Below the pieces are notes generated by a model that was not told the DNA's origin, searched no databases, and was given only the letters and a program-made list of their open reading frames with translations. DNA of 64,000 bases from Kalmusia sp. IMI 367209 (Eukaryota > Ascomycota > Dothideomycetes > Pleosporales > Didymosphaeriaceae), in contig JAPEUQ010000002.1 in assembly GCA_027946365.1 (NCBI GenBank), forward strand, positions 3,720,001-3,784,000, read 5' to 3'. Positions 47,132-58,524 of the stretch are shown piece after piece. The position numbers were made by a program, and so were the translations under genes. Every line of letters begins with the position of its first letter. Positions within the stretch are counted from its first letter, which is position 1.

Positions 47132-48289
47132 TCACAATGACTCCCCACTTTCCGCTCTCGGCCGTCCCCCATCTACGGTGAACGGCCAAGGCCCACCACC
47201 CCTGCCCTCAGTAGGTGTCATCGCCCTCCGCCTCTCCACTGGACTCCACTCCATCCCTGGCATCGGCAACCCGGCGATCGCCGCGTCGTCTCTGGCCCTC
47301 TGTCTCACAGTTCCTTCCCCTGGACTACCAGCCAACCCATCGCTATCCGTGACTAATCTCACACCTGCATTCCTCTGCTTCTCCCTCTCTCTTTCCAACC
47401 GCTTCCCTTCCGCCTTCTTCTTCTCGTACTCAATGATCAGGGACTTGAAATATGCTTCTGCAGCGGGGGTAGCGGAATAGTGGACCGGCGTCCAGGAATA
47501 TGCGTTTGAGGCGAGCGGATTGGCGCCGTATTGGAGGAGAAGGCGCAGGGCTTTGAGTTCGCCAGCGGCGGAGGCGTGGTGGAGTGCGGTGTTGCCGGTG
47601 TGATCGTAGGACGTCAATATAGAGGGGGCATGCAGGAGGAGCGTAGGGATAAGGTGGAGGGTGCCGGTGCCGGTGCGACAGGTCAACATCAACTATTGCC
47701 AACTCCGATCAGCAATCGAACGAGATGAAGATGTCTATGCAAGGACGATATGGAAGAGGGAAGAAGAAAGAGCGAGACAGGACTCACAGCATCCAACCCA
47801 TTCTTATCCCGCCACGCAATACACGCCGGGAATTTTTTCGCCAGCAGCACAGCTACCTCCTCCTTTCCCGCCGTCGCAGCCAGCATTAGCGGCGTCTCGA
47901 GGTCCCCATTGCGACTAAGAGCTTCATCTTCGTGTCCGGCTTCGATCAGAAAGGCCTGTGTTATCACCGTCTGTAATTAGACCACTGTACATTGAAATAG
48001 GGAGAGCAGAGGTATGACGTACCGCCACAGCCGTAAACCCGCATCGCGCCGCCAAATGCAAGCTCGTATTGCTCTTGTCTTCGAAATCCGGATTTTGCAG
48101 ATAGGTCGGGTTGTTGTGCACGATGCGCTTCACGAGGTCGAGGTCGTTAAGGAGGATCGCGCGTCGCAGACGGCGCGGTACGTCAATCCTGTATCTTGTC
48201 AGCCCATCCTTCTACGTCTACTCCTCTTCTCTTCTTCTTTGCTGATCTAGGTTGGAAAGATGACATACATATCGGAAATCGCGAAGCAT
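47132..48289 (-). CDS. Avo2-like ankyrin-repeat protein (probable TORC2 subunit)
   Basis: The layout fits Avo2, a small ankyrin subunit of TOR complex 2. Exons are 48289-48269, about 48208-48023, 47970-47788 and 47692-47132, about 316 residues. After a short head (MLRDFRY) comes IDVPRRLRRAILLNDLDLVK, then ankyrin units at NTSLHLAARCGFTAV, ETPLMLAATAGKEEVAVLLA, KFPACIAWRDKNGLDALM and NTALHHASAAGELKALRLLL. A WTPVHYS unit, a charged helix (EYEKKKAEGKRLEREREKQR) and a Pro/Gly-rich tail complete it. The N-terminal head, repeat number and tail resemble Avo2 more than generic ankyrin proteins. The first splice is uncertain: the obvious acceptor (CAG at 48189-48191) puts the next exon out of frame, and the only in-frame one I find is GAAG at 48209, adding DGLTRYR. 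Confidence 0.7.
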
Positions 48290-48838
48290 GATGTACCGCC
48301 TAGAAGTTGAGGCGCCCGCCCTTTAAGTAGTTGGGGTTGTTGATTGTTGATGCGGGGGCTGCGAGTGGTGACGCGGGGCGGAGCTCAATTCACGGAGATT
48401 GACGCATGGGGCTAGTGCGCCATGTGCGCTATAGGAAGACCCGTGTTCAGCAAGCTTGGCGGGTGTTCGCTCGGGATGCGAGGTTTATGTGTTCACATTC
48501 CTGTACTTTCTCGGGATACTTTGCCTAGACCCGTGCTTCCCTAGTTTTGTGGAAGGTTTCATACCAGGTAAAAATGCCCGACTGGCTATTAACTTACTGA
48601 GAACGACAAGGCTTTATTTTTGTTTATTTGCTGAAAGCGACGCGAACGTATTTGAAAGTGGCTACAGCTTGGTACGCCACTATGCAAGGGCTTGACAGCT
48701 ACAGTCGAACTTAAAGAGATTCATTGATAACATGCTTCATTATGCTTGTTTTGAGCAGGCCGATGCATCGATGCTCATATGAGAAACGACTATCTTACAC
48801 CCAAATGGACGTTGAGTCCAAGCTACCCACTCGCCCAT
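48290..48838. other. Intergenic, no gene seen
   Basis: This is upstream DNA of the Avo2-like gene and downstream DNA of RPN3 (both minus strand). No supported frame. Confidence 0.5.
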
Positions 48839-50669
48839 CTATAGACCATCGAAGTCGCCCGCAGCATCGTCGTCGTCGAGATCACCCTCCTGGATTTCTT
48901 TGGCGAGCTCGCGCTCCCTCTCCCTCGCCTCTTGCGCATTCTTCAACTCTAACCGATGCTGATTCATCGGGTAGCGCATTGCCTTGACGCATTCGTCATG
49001 GAGCGTCAAGCATGCTCGGATACGCTCGTGGAAGGCCTCGCCGGGCTCGCGGGTGGCGTAGATATCCCCAGCTTGTTTCGTCTGCATGAAACCCTTCTCA
49101 TGGTCAATCGAGGCTTCAATGACACCGTCGCGAATCGCCTTCGCAACGATGTACTCAGCCGACTCCTCACTCTCTAACCCCAGGCGGAGGCAAATGTCTC
49201 GCAGGGAGATGCGCGAGTACGAAAGCGAAAGGACACGAATACCGGTCTTGATGACGTTCTGTCGGAGACGGAGTATCAGAGTGTAAGTACCGTCGCGGTG
49301 GAAGGCCTTGGCAGAATTCTGCACGATCTTCAAGAAGCTTGGGAGGTCACCAGCGCGGACTGCTTGCACCAAGCGGAAGTAAGGCTCCAGAGTACGCTCG
49401 AGGCGGGGCTGGCTGAACAGCTCGCGTTCTGGGATATCGCCCATGAGCAATTCTACCACTATCAAGAGCTTCATTGAAGCCTGGTAGAATCCTGCAGTCA
49501 CAGAGCTGGTTGGGGCTTTGCGAGTGGCGCTGACAAGATGCTCATGCGCCTCTGTGTATGACAACTGGATAGCCCTTATGCGACCAAGGTAGTAGAGATA
49601 CCTTGCGACCTGGTTGTTCGGTGCATTCTCGGGGAACTGTGTCTGCGCAACAAGCAGATCGGCTTGCGTGATGTCGGCGGTGGAGAGATAATTCCGTAGG
49701 AGCAGTGTGGTGACCGACGCCTGAGTATCCAGGTCCTTTCGAAGTACAGCGCTGCGGAGAGCTGCGAGCAGCTTCCCGCGAATAGAGATAACCTGCGACT
49801 GCTTGGATGGCGGTTTAGGGTCGAGCTCTTCATGGAAGAGCGAGAAGTAGAAGTAAGCTTTTGCGGCTAGGGAATCGAGCGTTCGTCGGTTCAGCTCCCG
49901 AATTCTGTCCACTAGCTGGGTCGAGAATTCGGCGCCCTCTTCGTAGTCTTGTTGATCGTACAGATAGACCTAGGCTGGTCAGTCTCCATTCATAACGCTA
50001 GGCGGCAGAGAACGACGTGCTGAATCCTGGCATCGTAGACATCGGATAGACTCTCTGTCCTATAGCCTATACACCAACGGCAAAAGTGGAAAGCCAATCA
50101 CCACCAGGGCTTTGTACGAACGTACCTGTAGCAGAATAGCTATGTAGACATCAACCTCAGGTATCGGCTCCTTCGTGCTATTCTTCAACGCCTGCACCGC
50201 ATCTTTATGCTGATCCGCCACACTCTTCAAATCTTCCGGTTCCATATTTACGGCCTGAATAAGCAACCTCGCAGTCGGATTCTTCGCCGAATATGTCACC
50301 ACGATGACCGTGCACAGTACACGATCGGTCAGCCTCTTCCTCAGCGACGATATTGACCGGAGCGCCCGCAGCGTAAACCGAGTATCGAACTGGGCGACGG
50401 CGCGCTCGAGCAGAGCAAAGTTGGACCGGATCTCTTTAACAGTCGGGTCAGTCTCCCACAATGGCCGAGAAGCACATCTGCGCATAGCGTCCGGACACAT
50501 GCGACCGACCTGCGGTGGCAGTGTGCCGAAGCCGCAAGGGCAGGAAAAATCATGCATGAGCAGATATGTTTGGGAAATATGGGTGCTTACCGGTAACAGT
50601 CTTCTCTTCGACGTTCTCGGTGTTTGGCTGGTCGACCGCCGTGACGACGCCTTCCATGCTCTCCGCCAT
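48839..50669 (-). CDS. RPN3: 26S proteasome regulatory subunit Rpn3 (PSMD3)
   Basis: This PCI-domain subunit of the proteasome lid is essential for ubiquitin-dependent degradation. Exons are 50669-50591, 50433-50126 and 49969-48839, about 505 residues. The head (MAESMEGVVTAVDQPNTENV) joins to EIRSNFALLERAVAQFDTRF and FTLRALRSISSLRKRL. Helical TPR-like repeats follow (LYYLGRIRAIQLSYTEAHEH, GDIPERELFSQPRLERTLEP). The PCI winged-helix region is complete (SYSRISLRDICLRLGLESEE, YIVAKAIRDGVIEASIDHEK). The tail is acidic (DLDDDDAAGDFDGL). Introns 1 and 2 are 157 and 156 nt, longer than average. Intron 1 must end TTAAAG to keep the frame. It is divergent from SPC34. Confidence 0.95.
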
Positions 50670-50929
50670 GGCTGCTACTCTTCGTCGACGCGCGGGTTTA
50701 TGAGAAAGTACGGGGGGAGGACTAAGGGGAGGTTGAGGGGAGGGGCGCTGATTCGTGTTCGAGACCGATGATGCAGGTGAGGGTCGAGAGGCGGGAAGCT
50801 CTGAGGTCGTAGCTACCGCCGGCGAATCGTCGGCGCGGATGCACCTTCCCCCGGCCGTGTTTACAAACGAAGCAAACCAGCACCCCGCGTCTGGAGACGG
50901 TTCGCGTGTACTGGGCATACATGTCAGTC

Positions 50930-51786
50930 ATGACACTTCTAGATGCACATCTAGAGCAGATTTCGCTTTGCGCGCAATCGATATCCGAGCTACCGTACGT
51001 TCAATCTCCTACAGTTGAAGCATCCACCTAACTGTATACCAGCTTTCCCGCACCTAAGATATTCACGAACGCGCTCCTCCAGTCTCATGATATTACAACT
51101 TTGATTCGCGATACCGAGTCACATGAACGCGCACTGTTCTCCGTCCCACAGGCACCACCCGCGTCCAAAGCCCAGGATTCGAATAGACGTAACACGATAT
51201 TCAATCCCAATGGAACTGCGACAAGCATCTCGGGTGGAGGCGCCAATGCCGTGAGAGCGCCCCAAGAGAAACACCGCTGTAGCGGCTGTGTTGGGTACGG
51301 AGCTAGTTGAACGGATACGAAGAGGTGGCGGAGGAGGGGCAGGTACAGGCTTAGGATATCGGACGTACGATGGCAGCAACAAGAACGAGGTTGATGTAGA
51401 GACGCTGTTAGAAGGCGCCGAGAAGCTTCTCGGTGTATAGTACGGTTTCATATATCCCTCAGTATGAATGCGTCGCTAACGCTTGCAGTCCAATACCTGG
51501 AGCACACGATCGGATAGCATCCATGCGGCAGCGGCATGGCCGGCTCGAGGCGTCTTTAGAGTACTACGAATCGCGAATCGCAGAGCAGGCGGAGCAGTTG
51601 AGTAAGCAGAATCGGTCACGCGAGTATGCTGATGAGCCTGAAGAGGTGGAGAACGAGACACCCATCATGACTGAGGAGGATCTTCGACGTGAAGAGGAAG
51701 AGGTGAGACAACTAGAGCGGAAGAAGCGGGGTCTTGAGGACCGTGTGAACTCGATGGGGAGAGATATATCAGGCGTACTACGTTAA
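50930..51786 (+). CDS. SPC34: DASH/Dam1 complex subunit Spc34, with one frame break
   Basis: This is a component of the ring-forming outer-kinetochore DASH complex that couples chromosomes to spindle microtubules. Exons are 50930-50994, 51043-51439 and 51489-51786, about 252 residues if one base is removed. The N-terminus is diagnostic (MTLLDAHLEQISLCAQSISE; PAPKIFTNALLQSHDITTLI; RDTESHERALFSV). It continues after the break with NTAVAAVLGTELVERIRRGG and VDVETLLEGAEKLLGVYPIP, and ends in a coiled coil (RRGLEDRV-type, HGRLEASLEYYESRIAEQAE). At CCCC (51260-51263) one extra base puts exon 2 out of frame and translation would stop at about 51309. The two flanks and the later splice phase agree only if the base is absent. 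An in-frame ATG at 50921 would add three residues. Confidence 0.85.
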
Positions 51787-52072
51787 GTGGAAAGAATAGG
51801 ACAGCCTTAGGAGCGGAATCGAAGTGCAAGGTCATGATAGCGCAAAAAAATTTTAAGGATACCCTTGTGTGCGGCGTAAATCAGGAATGCGAACAAAGTA
51901 AACATCATACCACTGATAACGTGCTATTCTCGGTACTAAAACACCACAGATTATGCACGATTGGACATGATCAAATATTTGGATTCGTGTCGTGTGAGCT
52001 CATCATGCATTAGACGTGATTTTCCTTCACTCATACTCAATGCTCAAAACTCATCCCCACGCGACGACATGC

Positions 52073-52737
52073 CTACTGACCCTTCCACTGCTGAACCTCA
52101 GCCTCAGATAGCTCCCTCAACTTATTGACTTTCGGCGGCTGCCCCGTCGCTACACCCTTCGCCAACTCTACAAAGCTGCCTAACGTTGTGCTGTTCGACA
52201 CCGCATACGTTGCCGTATTAGCCTTCACCCGAATGATCCCAATACGTGGATCATCTGGACCACCATCGTGCGTTCCGTCGCCAAGGTCACCAATCCACGC
52301 CTTCAATGCGGGCGAGTAGTGCTTCTTGACGACGCTTCGGTCCGTTTCGATGGACGCATGGCCCGAGATAGACGCCCACTCGCCAGAGTTGTTGATGAAG
52401 CCAATGTTGACTGAAGGGTGGGTCTTGAGGTCATCGGTCTTGCCAGACTCGGTGTTGGTGTGGAAGAGGAGGTCGAAGCCATTGCCCTCCTATGGTTCAT
52501 CAGTATTACTCTCTTGTCGTGTGACTGTGGGTAACGTACCTTTGCGGCCAAGGCCATGGCTCTTGATGTCAGCAGGTCACTTCCTGCAGTCTGCGCGGTC
52601 AACAGACAGATCTTGGTCTTGTCGATGAAGGTGAAGAGGTCCTCGACCTTCTCCTTGAGGGAGGGGTCTTGCTTGTTTTGGGCGGTGTAGGGGTCGGCGG
52701 GCTTGCTGCCTGTGTCTGTATTGCTGAAAGACGACAT
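52073..52737 (-). CDS. Bli-3-type pyridoxamine-phosphate-oxidase-fold (FMN-binding) protein
   Basis: This belongs to the split-barrel flavin-binding family that includes blue-light-induced Bli-3 of Neurospora and bacterial general stress protein 26. The enzymatic reaction is unknown. Exons are 52737-52540 and 52489-52073, about 204 residues. Conserved-looking blocks are EKVEDLFTFIDKTKICLLTA, LLTSRAMALAAKEGNGFDLL, FHTNTESGKTDDLKTHPSVN and GFINNSGEWASISGHASI. A region with the motif KHYSPALKAWIGDLGDGTHD, typical of the family, follows. Light or stress regulation is known for relatives, but no regulatory site is identified here. The intron is canonical (52490-52539). Confidence 0.88.
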
Positions 52738-53596
52738 AGCGGATGATTGGTGTTTCGGTGTAGAGAAAATTCGATTGCGTTTGTTGATCGCTCCTACAGG
52801 ACGTGTGTTAGTATGCGATTCTACAACGTGGTGAGGTTGGCTGCGCCTGACCAATGGGACTATTCCGAAGGCTGCTATAGTTTGCCCTTGCGAAGATGTA
52901 GCTATCCACGGTCGAACACAAGCGAACACGGCAAACAAAATTGTACATACCTTGTTAGAGGAATTGGTTGATTGAGTTGTTGTGAGGGGTAGAACTGTGA
53001 GCGCGAAGTCTCGTTTACTTATGATTTGTTGGTCCATGACGTCAAGGTTCCGTTGTTACGTTCCACAACTCAAGACCCCACCCTCTGGGGTAATATCGCG
53101 ATCTGCTAAGGTCATCGGCGCCATGACAATCGTGGCGCGCCATGTTCGAGCGTGTGGGGCTTAAAAAGGCGTAGTTAGTAGATTTCGCCATATCACGCCT
53201 TCGCTCGTTATATGCACAAAGAAAAGAAAAGAAAAGAGAAGATACACATGAATGATGATGAGAGTTAGATTGGTCTAGGATCCAGCCGTCTACTTCTTGA
53301 AAACGAAGAATGTAGCATGCAGGCGGAACCTACAATCCGTAGAAATCGTTCTTATCCGTATCCGCCAAACATGGCAAAGATCAAGACCGCTCATGGTAAG
53401 AAAGGTGGAGGGCCGGCCAATCAATGGTCCAGTTAGATGAGTGCCCTGAGCAAATGTCCAACTTTTCGTGATCCATACTGCCCGTAAGAAATACCACATG
53501 TTGCCCCCAAGAATGACCAGCGATCTCATCATGGGCTACCGGTTCGTGCGTAAGCTCATGAAATCACCGTGACCAACAAGAAGGGAGCGAAGCTTC
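52738..53596. other. Intergenic, no gene seen; contains an (AAAAG)n tract
   Basis: It lies upstream of the Bli-3-type gene and downstream of BFR1 (both minus strand). A short AAAAG microsatellite covers about 53218-53239. No supported frame. Confidence 0.5.
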
Positions 53597-55361
53597 CTAT
53601 GACTCGGGAGCCTCCTTATCCTCAATAGCAGCCTTTGCGAGGTCCTCCGCCACGTCGGCTTCCGCGTCCCGCTCCTGCTCCAGCTCAGCTGCTGCCGAGA
53701 TTGGACCACCGTTAACGGCCTGGTTCTTCTCTGCAGGCTTGCGAGCAACATCGGTGGCACCGCTATCGACATCCTCGGCCTCAAGGCGGTCAATTTCTTT
53801 CTGTGCTTTCGCAATGTTCTGATGATGGGTTAACGTGATGCTCATACAATGACACATTGTCACATACCTCTTTGGTCTTGGCGTCCTGCTCCGACTTCCA
53901 CTTGGCCAATTTCTCCTTCAGCTTCTCAACAGTGGCAGGAACATCGGCCTGGCTGGACGGTGGGTTCACACCGACTTTAGCGAGTTGGTCGAGAACACCA
54001 AGGTTCAGACTAAACTTAGTCTCTGCAGGTGCAGCGGGGCCCTTGCGTCCCTTCTTGTTCTTCTTACCACCAGCACCAACAAAGTAGTTCTCCTCGTCGT
54101 CGCCCTTCTTGGAAAGACGGGTGCCTTTCAAGCCCGAGTCATCAACCGTTCTCTGGGTCGATGCAGCAAACTTGCTGGCGGAAGTTGTCTCTTTCGCAGG
54201 CAACGCTGACGGATCGAAGTATCGAATCAAACCCTCCGAGGCGAGGATCTCATCTTGGTAGGCCGGCGCACTGGCTTCCTCGAGACGCTTCGCAGCGACC
54301 TCCTTCCGCTTGTTGGCCTGGTACTCTAATTGTTCCTGGCGTTTACGCTCCTGGCGGGCCTTGCGAGCTTGGAAGTCGTAGTCTGCGTAAGCACGCTTTG
54401 CCTGGTAATACGTATCCTTGTGCTCCTTGATGGCGTGAAACTTTTCCTGCTGATCATCTCGCGCACGATCACGGGCCTCGATCAACGTCTTCATATTTTT
54501 GAATGCGCCGTCCTGCTCGGCCTTCAACCCATCGAGCTCTTCCTGTAGTTGGGTGTAGCGCTGGCTAAGAGCTTTCTGCTCTGGGTCATCCAACAGCTTC
54601 TTCTGCTCTGCAATCTGCGCCTTCAGATCGTCGATCGACTTCTGCTGGGCGTCGAAACCAGCGAAGTTCTTGCGAGCCTTGTTGAGGGACGTAATCTCGT
54701 TGAGTGCTTTCTTCTCGTCTACCAGCTTCATCCGGCCGGTGTCAACATCTTTCTGAAGGCGCTGGACCTCGCGATCAATGTCCTCGACGCTCCGGAAGTT
54801 CACCTTCCCCTTCGCCGTCTTGAGCTCGGTGATCCGGCTCTTCAGCTGTTCATCAAGACGCTTGACCTTATCCATGATAGCGGTTCGGGAGGACTTCTGG
54901 CCCTGTTGCGTCTGGCGGATCGAGTTGAGCTCCGTCTTCAGCTCCTGCTGGCGTAAGGCATTTGGGGAGTCCTTGTTGTTAGGACGAGCAACGTCGAGCT
55001 TTGCCTTGGCGGCATTCTACAATGATTAGCACGCGGATTATTGCATGTTGTACCCACAAGCAGATAGCCATTAGCGGTGGGCAACCGCGGCTTACCGACT
55101 CGCAGGACCTGCGATTCGAGAAATTGCGGGCGCCGCGCGATAGCCAAAGTGCGCTACAGGCGTGAAGGGCATTTGGTGCTGTGTGAACAAATACCAGATA
55201 AGACTTACATATTTCGTCTGCGCGTCTGTGTGCACCTTCTCCAATTTATAGAGTTGGTCCTTGTAGGCTACCTCGTCTGGCTTCTCGGGCCTCACGAACT
55301 GCTGTTTGGCCTCAGCACCATCGGCCTTTGTGGCGGCAGGAGTTGTCGCGGTTTCTGTCAT
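53597..55361 (-). CDS. BFR1: Bfr1-type polysome-associated coiled-coil protein
   Basis: Bfr1 binds mRNP/polyribosomes at the ER and affects nuclear segregation and secretion in yeast. Exons are 55361-55209, 55016-53868 and 53818-53597, about 507 residues. The start (MTETATTPAATKADGAEAKQ, FVRPEKPDEVAYKDQLYKLE) leads into an almost continuous coiled coil. Conserved segments include NFRSVEDIDREVQRLQKDVD and LNKARKNFAGFDAQQKSIDD, and later EILASEGLIRYFDPSAL. A basic KKNKKGRKGP patch and a SLNLGVLDQLAKVGVNPPSS segment follow, then an acidic alanine-rich tail. The first intron is 192 nt. It is divergent from the HEM4-type gene, 260 bp between starts. Confidence 0.93.
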
Positions 55362-55621
55362 GGTGGTTGGTGCCACGGATGCACTCTGGGTTGAGACTCC
55401 GAGGTGCAATCGGATTGAGTGTGCGGGTGGAGACGAGGTGCGGCGGTGTGCGGTGTTGAGTTTATGTAGACCCTGAACTAAGGTACAATTCAATATTCAC
55501 CACGAACCACGTTTCTAGAGCTTCGGCGCTGCGCACAGGCCGCCAAGGAGTGGGTCGGGTAAAATTGCCCTCATTCAACATTTTCGCTTATCGTTCCGAA
55601 ATCATTCACTTCGGCTTCGCT

Positions 55622-56569
55622 ATGGCTGGCGATACTGGGCTTGAAGTGAGAAAGACCCCTTTGTTGCTACTCAAAACCAAATCTGCTCCGACCGACGCCT
55701 ATGAGGAATACTTCTCCGCCTTTGACGACGGCAAATATGAGCCCGTATTCGTGCCTGTACTAGAACATAGGTTCAAGCAGGACGCCCTCAGTCAGGTCCG
55801 ACAGTACATTGTAAATGGCGACTTTGCTAGTATCCAGCCGGGCGTCCTGCCAAAGTATGGTGCTATGATCTTCACTTCCCAGCGCGCTGTCGAGGCGTTC
55901 GCCCAGATCATCGAGAGCGTCCGAAAGGAAAGTCCACGCCTCCTCGAGTCTTGCCTCCCTAAGCGCACGCCTTTGTACGTTGTAGGCCCGGCTACCGCCC
56001 GCGGACTGAAATCGTTAAACTTGCATTGTCCTGTAGTAGGCGAAGAGACGGGTAATGGCCAAGCTCTCGCCTCATTCATACTCGAGGATTACAACAAGCT
56101 GTACGAAGGTGTTGTAAAACCTCACATACTGTTTCTAGTTGGCGAAAAGAGGAGGGATGTCATTCCGAAGACGCTCCAATCCCAGGATCTACCCTCTGGA
56201 CAAAGGTCGGTGATACATGAGCTGGAGATCTACGAGACGGGTGAAATGCACTCTTTCAAGTCGGACTTCTCGTCAATCTGGCGAGAGAATGCAAAAGCAG
56301 GCAAGAGTCGGCAGTGGGTTGTAGTATTCTCGCCCACGGGCTGTAAAGCTATGTTGGAGAGTTTAGGCCTCTTGGATTATGAGACAAAAAGAGTCACATC
56401 CAATGCTACAGCATCTATCTCGAAGCAGATTTTGATCGCAACCATTGGACCGACGACTCGAGATTACCTCGTTGAAGAGTTTGGATTTACCCCGGATGCG
56501 TGTGCTGAAAAGCCAAGCCCTGAAGGCATTGCTGAAAGCCTGAGATCTTTCCACCAGCGTTTGGGATGA
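55622..56569 (+). CDS. HEM4: Uroporphyrinogen-III synthase (HemD/Hem4 type)
   Basis: It closes and rearranges hydroxymethylbilane to uroporphyrinogen III, the fourth step common to all haem synthesis; cytosolic. This single-exon gene encodes about 315 residues. Family blocks are LLLLKTKSAPTDAYEEYFSA, VPVLEHRFKQDALSQVRQYI, GAMIFTSQRAVEAFAQIIES, PLYVVGPATARGLKSLNLHC, GEETGNGQALASFI, HILFLVGEKRRDVIPKTL, IHELEIYETGEM, WVVVFSPTGCKAMLESLGL, then IATIGPTTRDYLVEEFGF with AEKPSPEGIAESL. Both lobes of the two-domain fold are complete. The ATG at 55622 is preceded by in-frame non-ATG codons and is the first start. Confidence 0.95.
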   Translation: MAGDTGLEVRKTPLLLLKTKSAPTDAYEEYFSAFDDGKYEPVFVPVLEHRFKQDALSQVRQYIVNGDFASIQPGVLPKYGAMIFTSQRAVEAFAQIIESVRKESPRLLESCLPKRTPLYVVGPATARGLKSLNLHCPVVGEETGNGQALASFILEDYNKLYEGVVKPHILFLVGEKRRDVIPKTLQSQDLPSGQRSVIHELEIYETGEMHSFKSDFSSIWRENAKAGKSRQWVVVFSPTGCKAMLESLGLLDYETKRVTSNATASISKQILIATIGPTTRDYLVEEFGFTPDACAEKPSPEGIAESLRSFHQRLG

Positions 56570-57158
56570 CCTTTTAGCGATGCCAACACGCTCTAAACGG
56601 CCGTCAGAAAATCTACGGACATTCGCTGCTGACGGCCGCCGTATGCAGTCTAAAATTTTCACACGACCATTGTAGTCTATTTCTTCCGCGCCAGGACAGG
56701 AGACATACAAACGACTTCTTCATACTATACAGCATGATGAATTAACGGCAAGCCAATTCAGGCCGAGCTGAAGGATTCGCTCGGCGGCTCACTCCATAAC
56801 GAAATGATATGGCAGAGTTCAATGCTGGTCGTGGATACAGGATGCAGGTCTGGGAAAACTCGGATCTGCGGGATTCAGATGTGCAGCTGAAGCGCAGGAT
56901 TGAATAAATCAAGCATTGGTTCTAGCTAGTACATTAATCGTTTGCTGTGTTCACAAGCGTCACTTCCTATTTAGGCACGTCTCGTAGTGGTGACGTCAGC
57001 GTCACGGACGCGTCACGGTCGTGTTGAAAGAACGCGCACTAGAAGTCGAGCAAAACCTAGTGGTTACCAAACATTACCTGTCTCTTTGCATTCATCGCAT
57101 ACACGCGGGATATCAATCAACTACATCTCGTTTCCTCACCCATCGTACGCTGAACGAA
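56570..57158. other. Intergenic, no gene seen
   Basis: It covers the HEM4 3' flank and the upstream region of the next gene. Tandem GTGACGTCAGCGTCACGGACGC-type sequence near 56990-57015 contains a perfect CRE-like palindrome TGACGTCA (56991-56998), a candidate bZIP/CREB-type site. Confidence 0.45.
56991..56998 (+). promoter_or_regulatory. CRE-type palindrome TGACGTCA
   Basis: A perfect 8-bp CRE followed by two more CGTCACG half-sites within 20 bp lies about 160 bp upstream of the start at 57159. bZIP factors of the CREB/ATF class bind this sequence. A role is inferred only from the match and clustering. Confidence 0.4.
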
Positions 57159-58524
57159 ATGCCCAATACACGCTCATCAGCGCGTGGTGACTCCAGCCCA
57201 AAAAAAGAGGAGGCTGCAGCTGGCTCCAAGAGAAAAGCCGATACTAGCTCGCCCAAGCGCAGCCGGAAAGCTGCAAAGCAGACCACGATCGAGGAAACCC
57301 TCGCGGGTAACAACACCGAGGATCCTCCCGAGGATCCTACTGAAGATGCCGAGATGAAGGAGCCTCCGGCTGAAGATGGTGATGGGGAGAAGTACGAAGA
57401 CCAAGGGAGAGCAGAAGCTGAACCAAAGGACGAGGCTACAAAAGCCAATGAGATCAATGGGGCGAATGGTACTGAAAAGATAGAAGTCAACGATGAACAC
57501 ACAGTTCAAGAGTCCTCTCAACGGGAGAAGAAGATCGCGTCGAACATCTTAGAGAAAGGTATCATCTATTTTTTCACCCGCAATCGTGTAGGCATCGAAG
57601 ACTCGGATAGCGTTGGCGATCTATCGCGGACATATTTCGTATTACGTCCGCTTCCGATTGGAGCGAAGATAGGTTAGTGAATGCAAGACACGTAATGTAT
57701 TTGACAGAATTTGTTAACATAAACAACTTTGTAGGTGAAGGAGCCCTCCCAGATCTTGAGAACAATCGCCTCCTTGCATTGCCGAAGAAGGTCTTCCCGA
57801 AGAGCCACAACGACCGCTTCATGGCATTCGTAGAGAAAGCGAACGTTACTATCCAGGATCTCAAGGACAATTTCTTCAGAGGGGATGAGTACGAGACCAA
57901 AACCCAGGGCACGCGTCGTACAGAGCCAGTCGCGACTGTAGCTGAAGGCGTGTACTTCATCAGCCGTACCGAAGACCGCTCAACGCACCTTGTCTATGCC
58001 ATCACTATTCCTTCAGACATTGGCGAAGTCCAAGAGGACCTTGGTCTGCGACCGCAAGGTAGTTTCATTATCAGCGTCAAGAATCCAGAGCGTCCTGGTC
58101 CAGCAAACGCAAATCTTCCTCAGGGCCCTGGTTTTCCAAAAGAGTAAGCACACGCAGAACGGAACCACGATTACGTTACATGCACTGATGTGTTTAGGAT
58201 CATCGAAGAGTTTCGCGGCCTCGCGTGGTCCGAAGTCAAACCGAAGTATCTTGACTATGCGAATACACAAATTCTGCTAATTGGTGAAAACACGGAGAAC
58301 GCTGTTCAAGCAACCAAGAAAGATCAGAAGCATGACAAAGTCTCTCCGAAGGAAGAATTGGAGCAGCTGGAGCATGAAGACGAGCTACGTGTCGAACACC
58401 TACATGGTGCGTCCACAAATATGGCCCAGGCAACTTCCGCTAACCTCCAATAGGCGACGATTCGATATTCGATGATCTTAAAATCAGTCGGGATGATTAC
58501 TCCAAAGTTCCTACCACTTGGTAG
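57159..58524 (+). CDS. Conserved acidic fungal protein (named 'BTB domain transcription factor' in other fungi)
   Basis: From memory, close fungal relatives carry this database name, but I see no BTB fold and would treat the function as unknown. Exons are 57159-57672, 57735-58143, 58198-58406 and 58454-58524, about 400 residues. The N-terminal 130 residues are basic then acidic and disordered (GSKRKADTSSPKRSRKAAKQ looks like a nuclear signal). A conserved folded core runs to about 320: SNILEKGIIYFFTRNRVGIE, RTYFVLRPLPIGAKIGEGAL, NNRLLALPKKVFPKSHNDRF, MAFVEKANVTIQDLKDNFFR, YAITIPSDIGEVQEDLGLRP and GSFIISVKNPERPGPANANL. The Glu-rich helix (EELEQLEHEDELRVEHL) and final DDLKISRDDYSKVPTTW are near the end. 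Nuclear location is inferred. Confidence 0.85.

Noticed and set aside
51251..51266. Very short intron GTGAGAGC...CAAG to explain the SPC34 frame break
   Set aside because: Begins GTGAG and ends AAG but is only 16 nt, far below any workable intron length.
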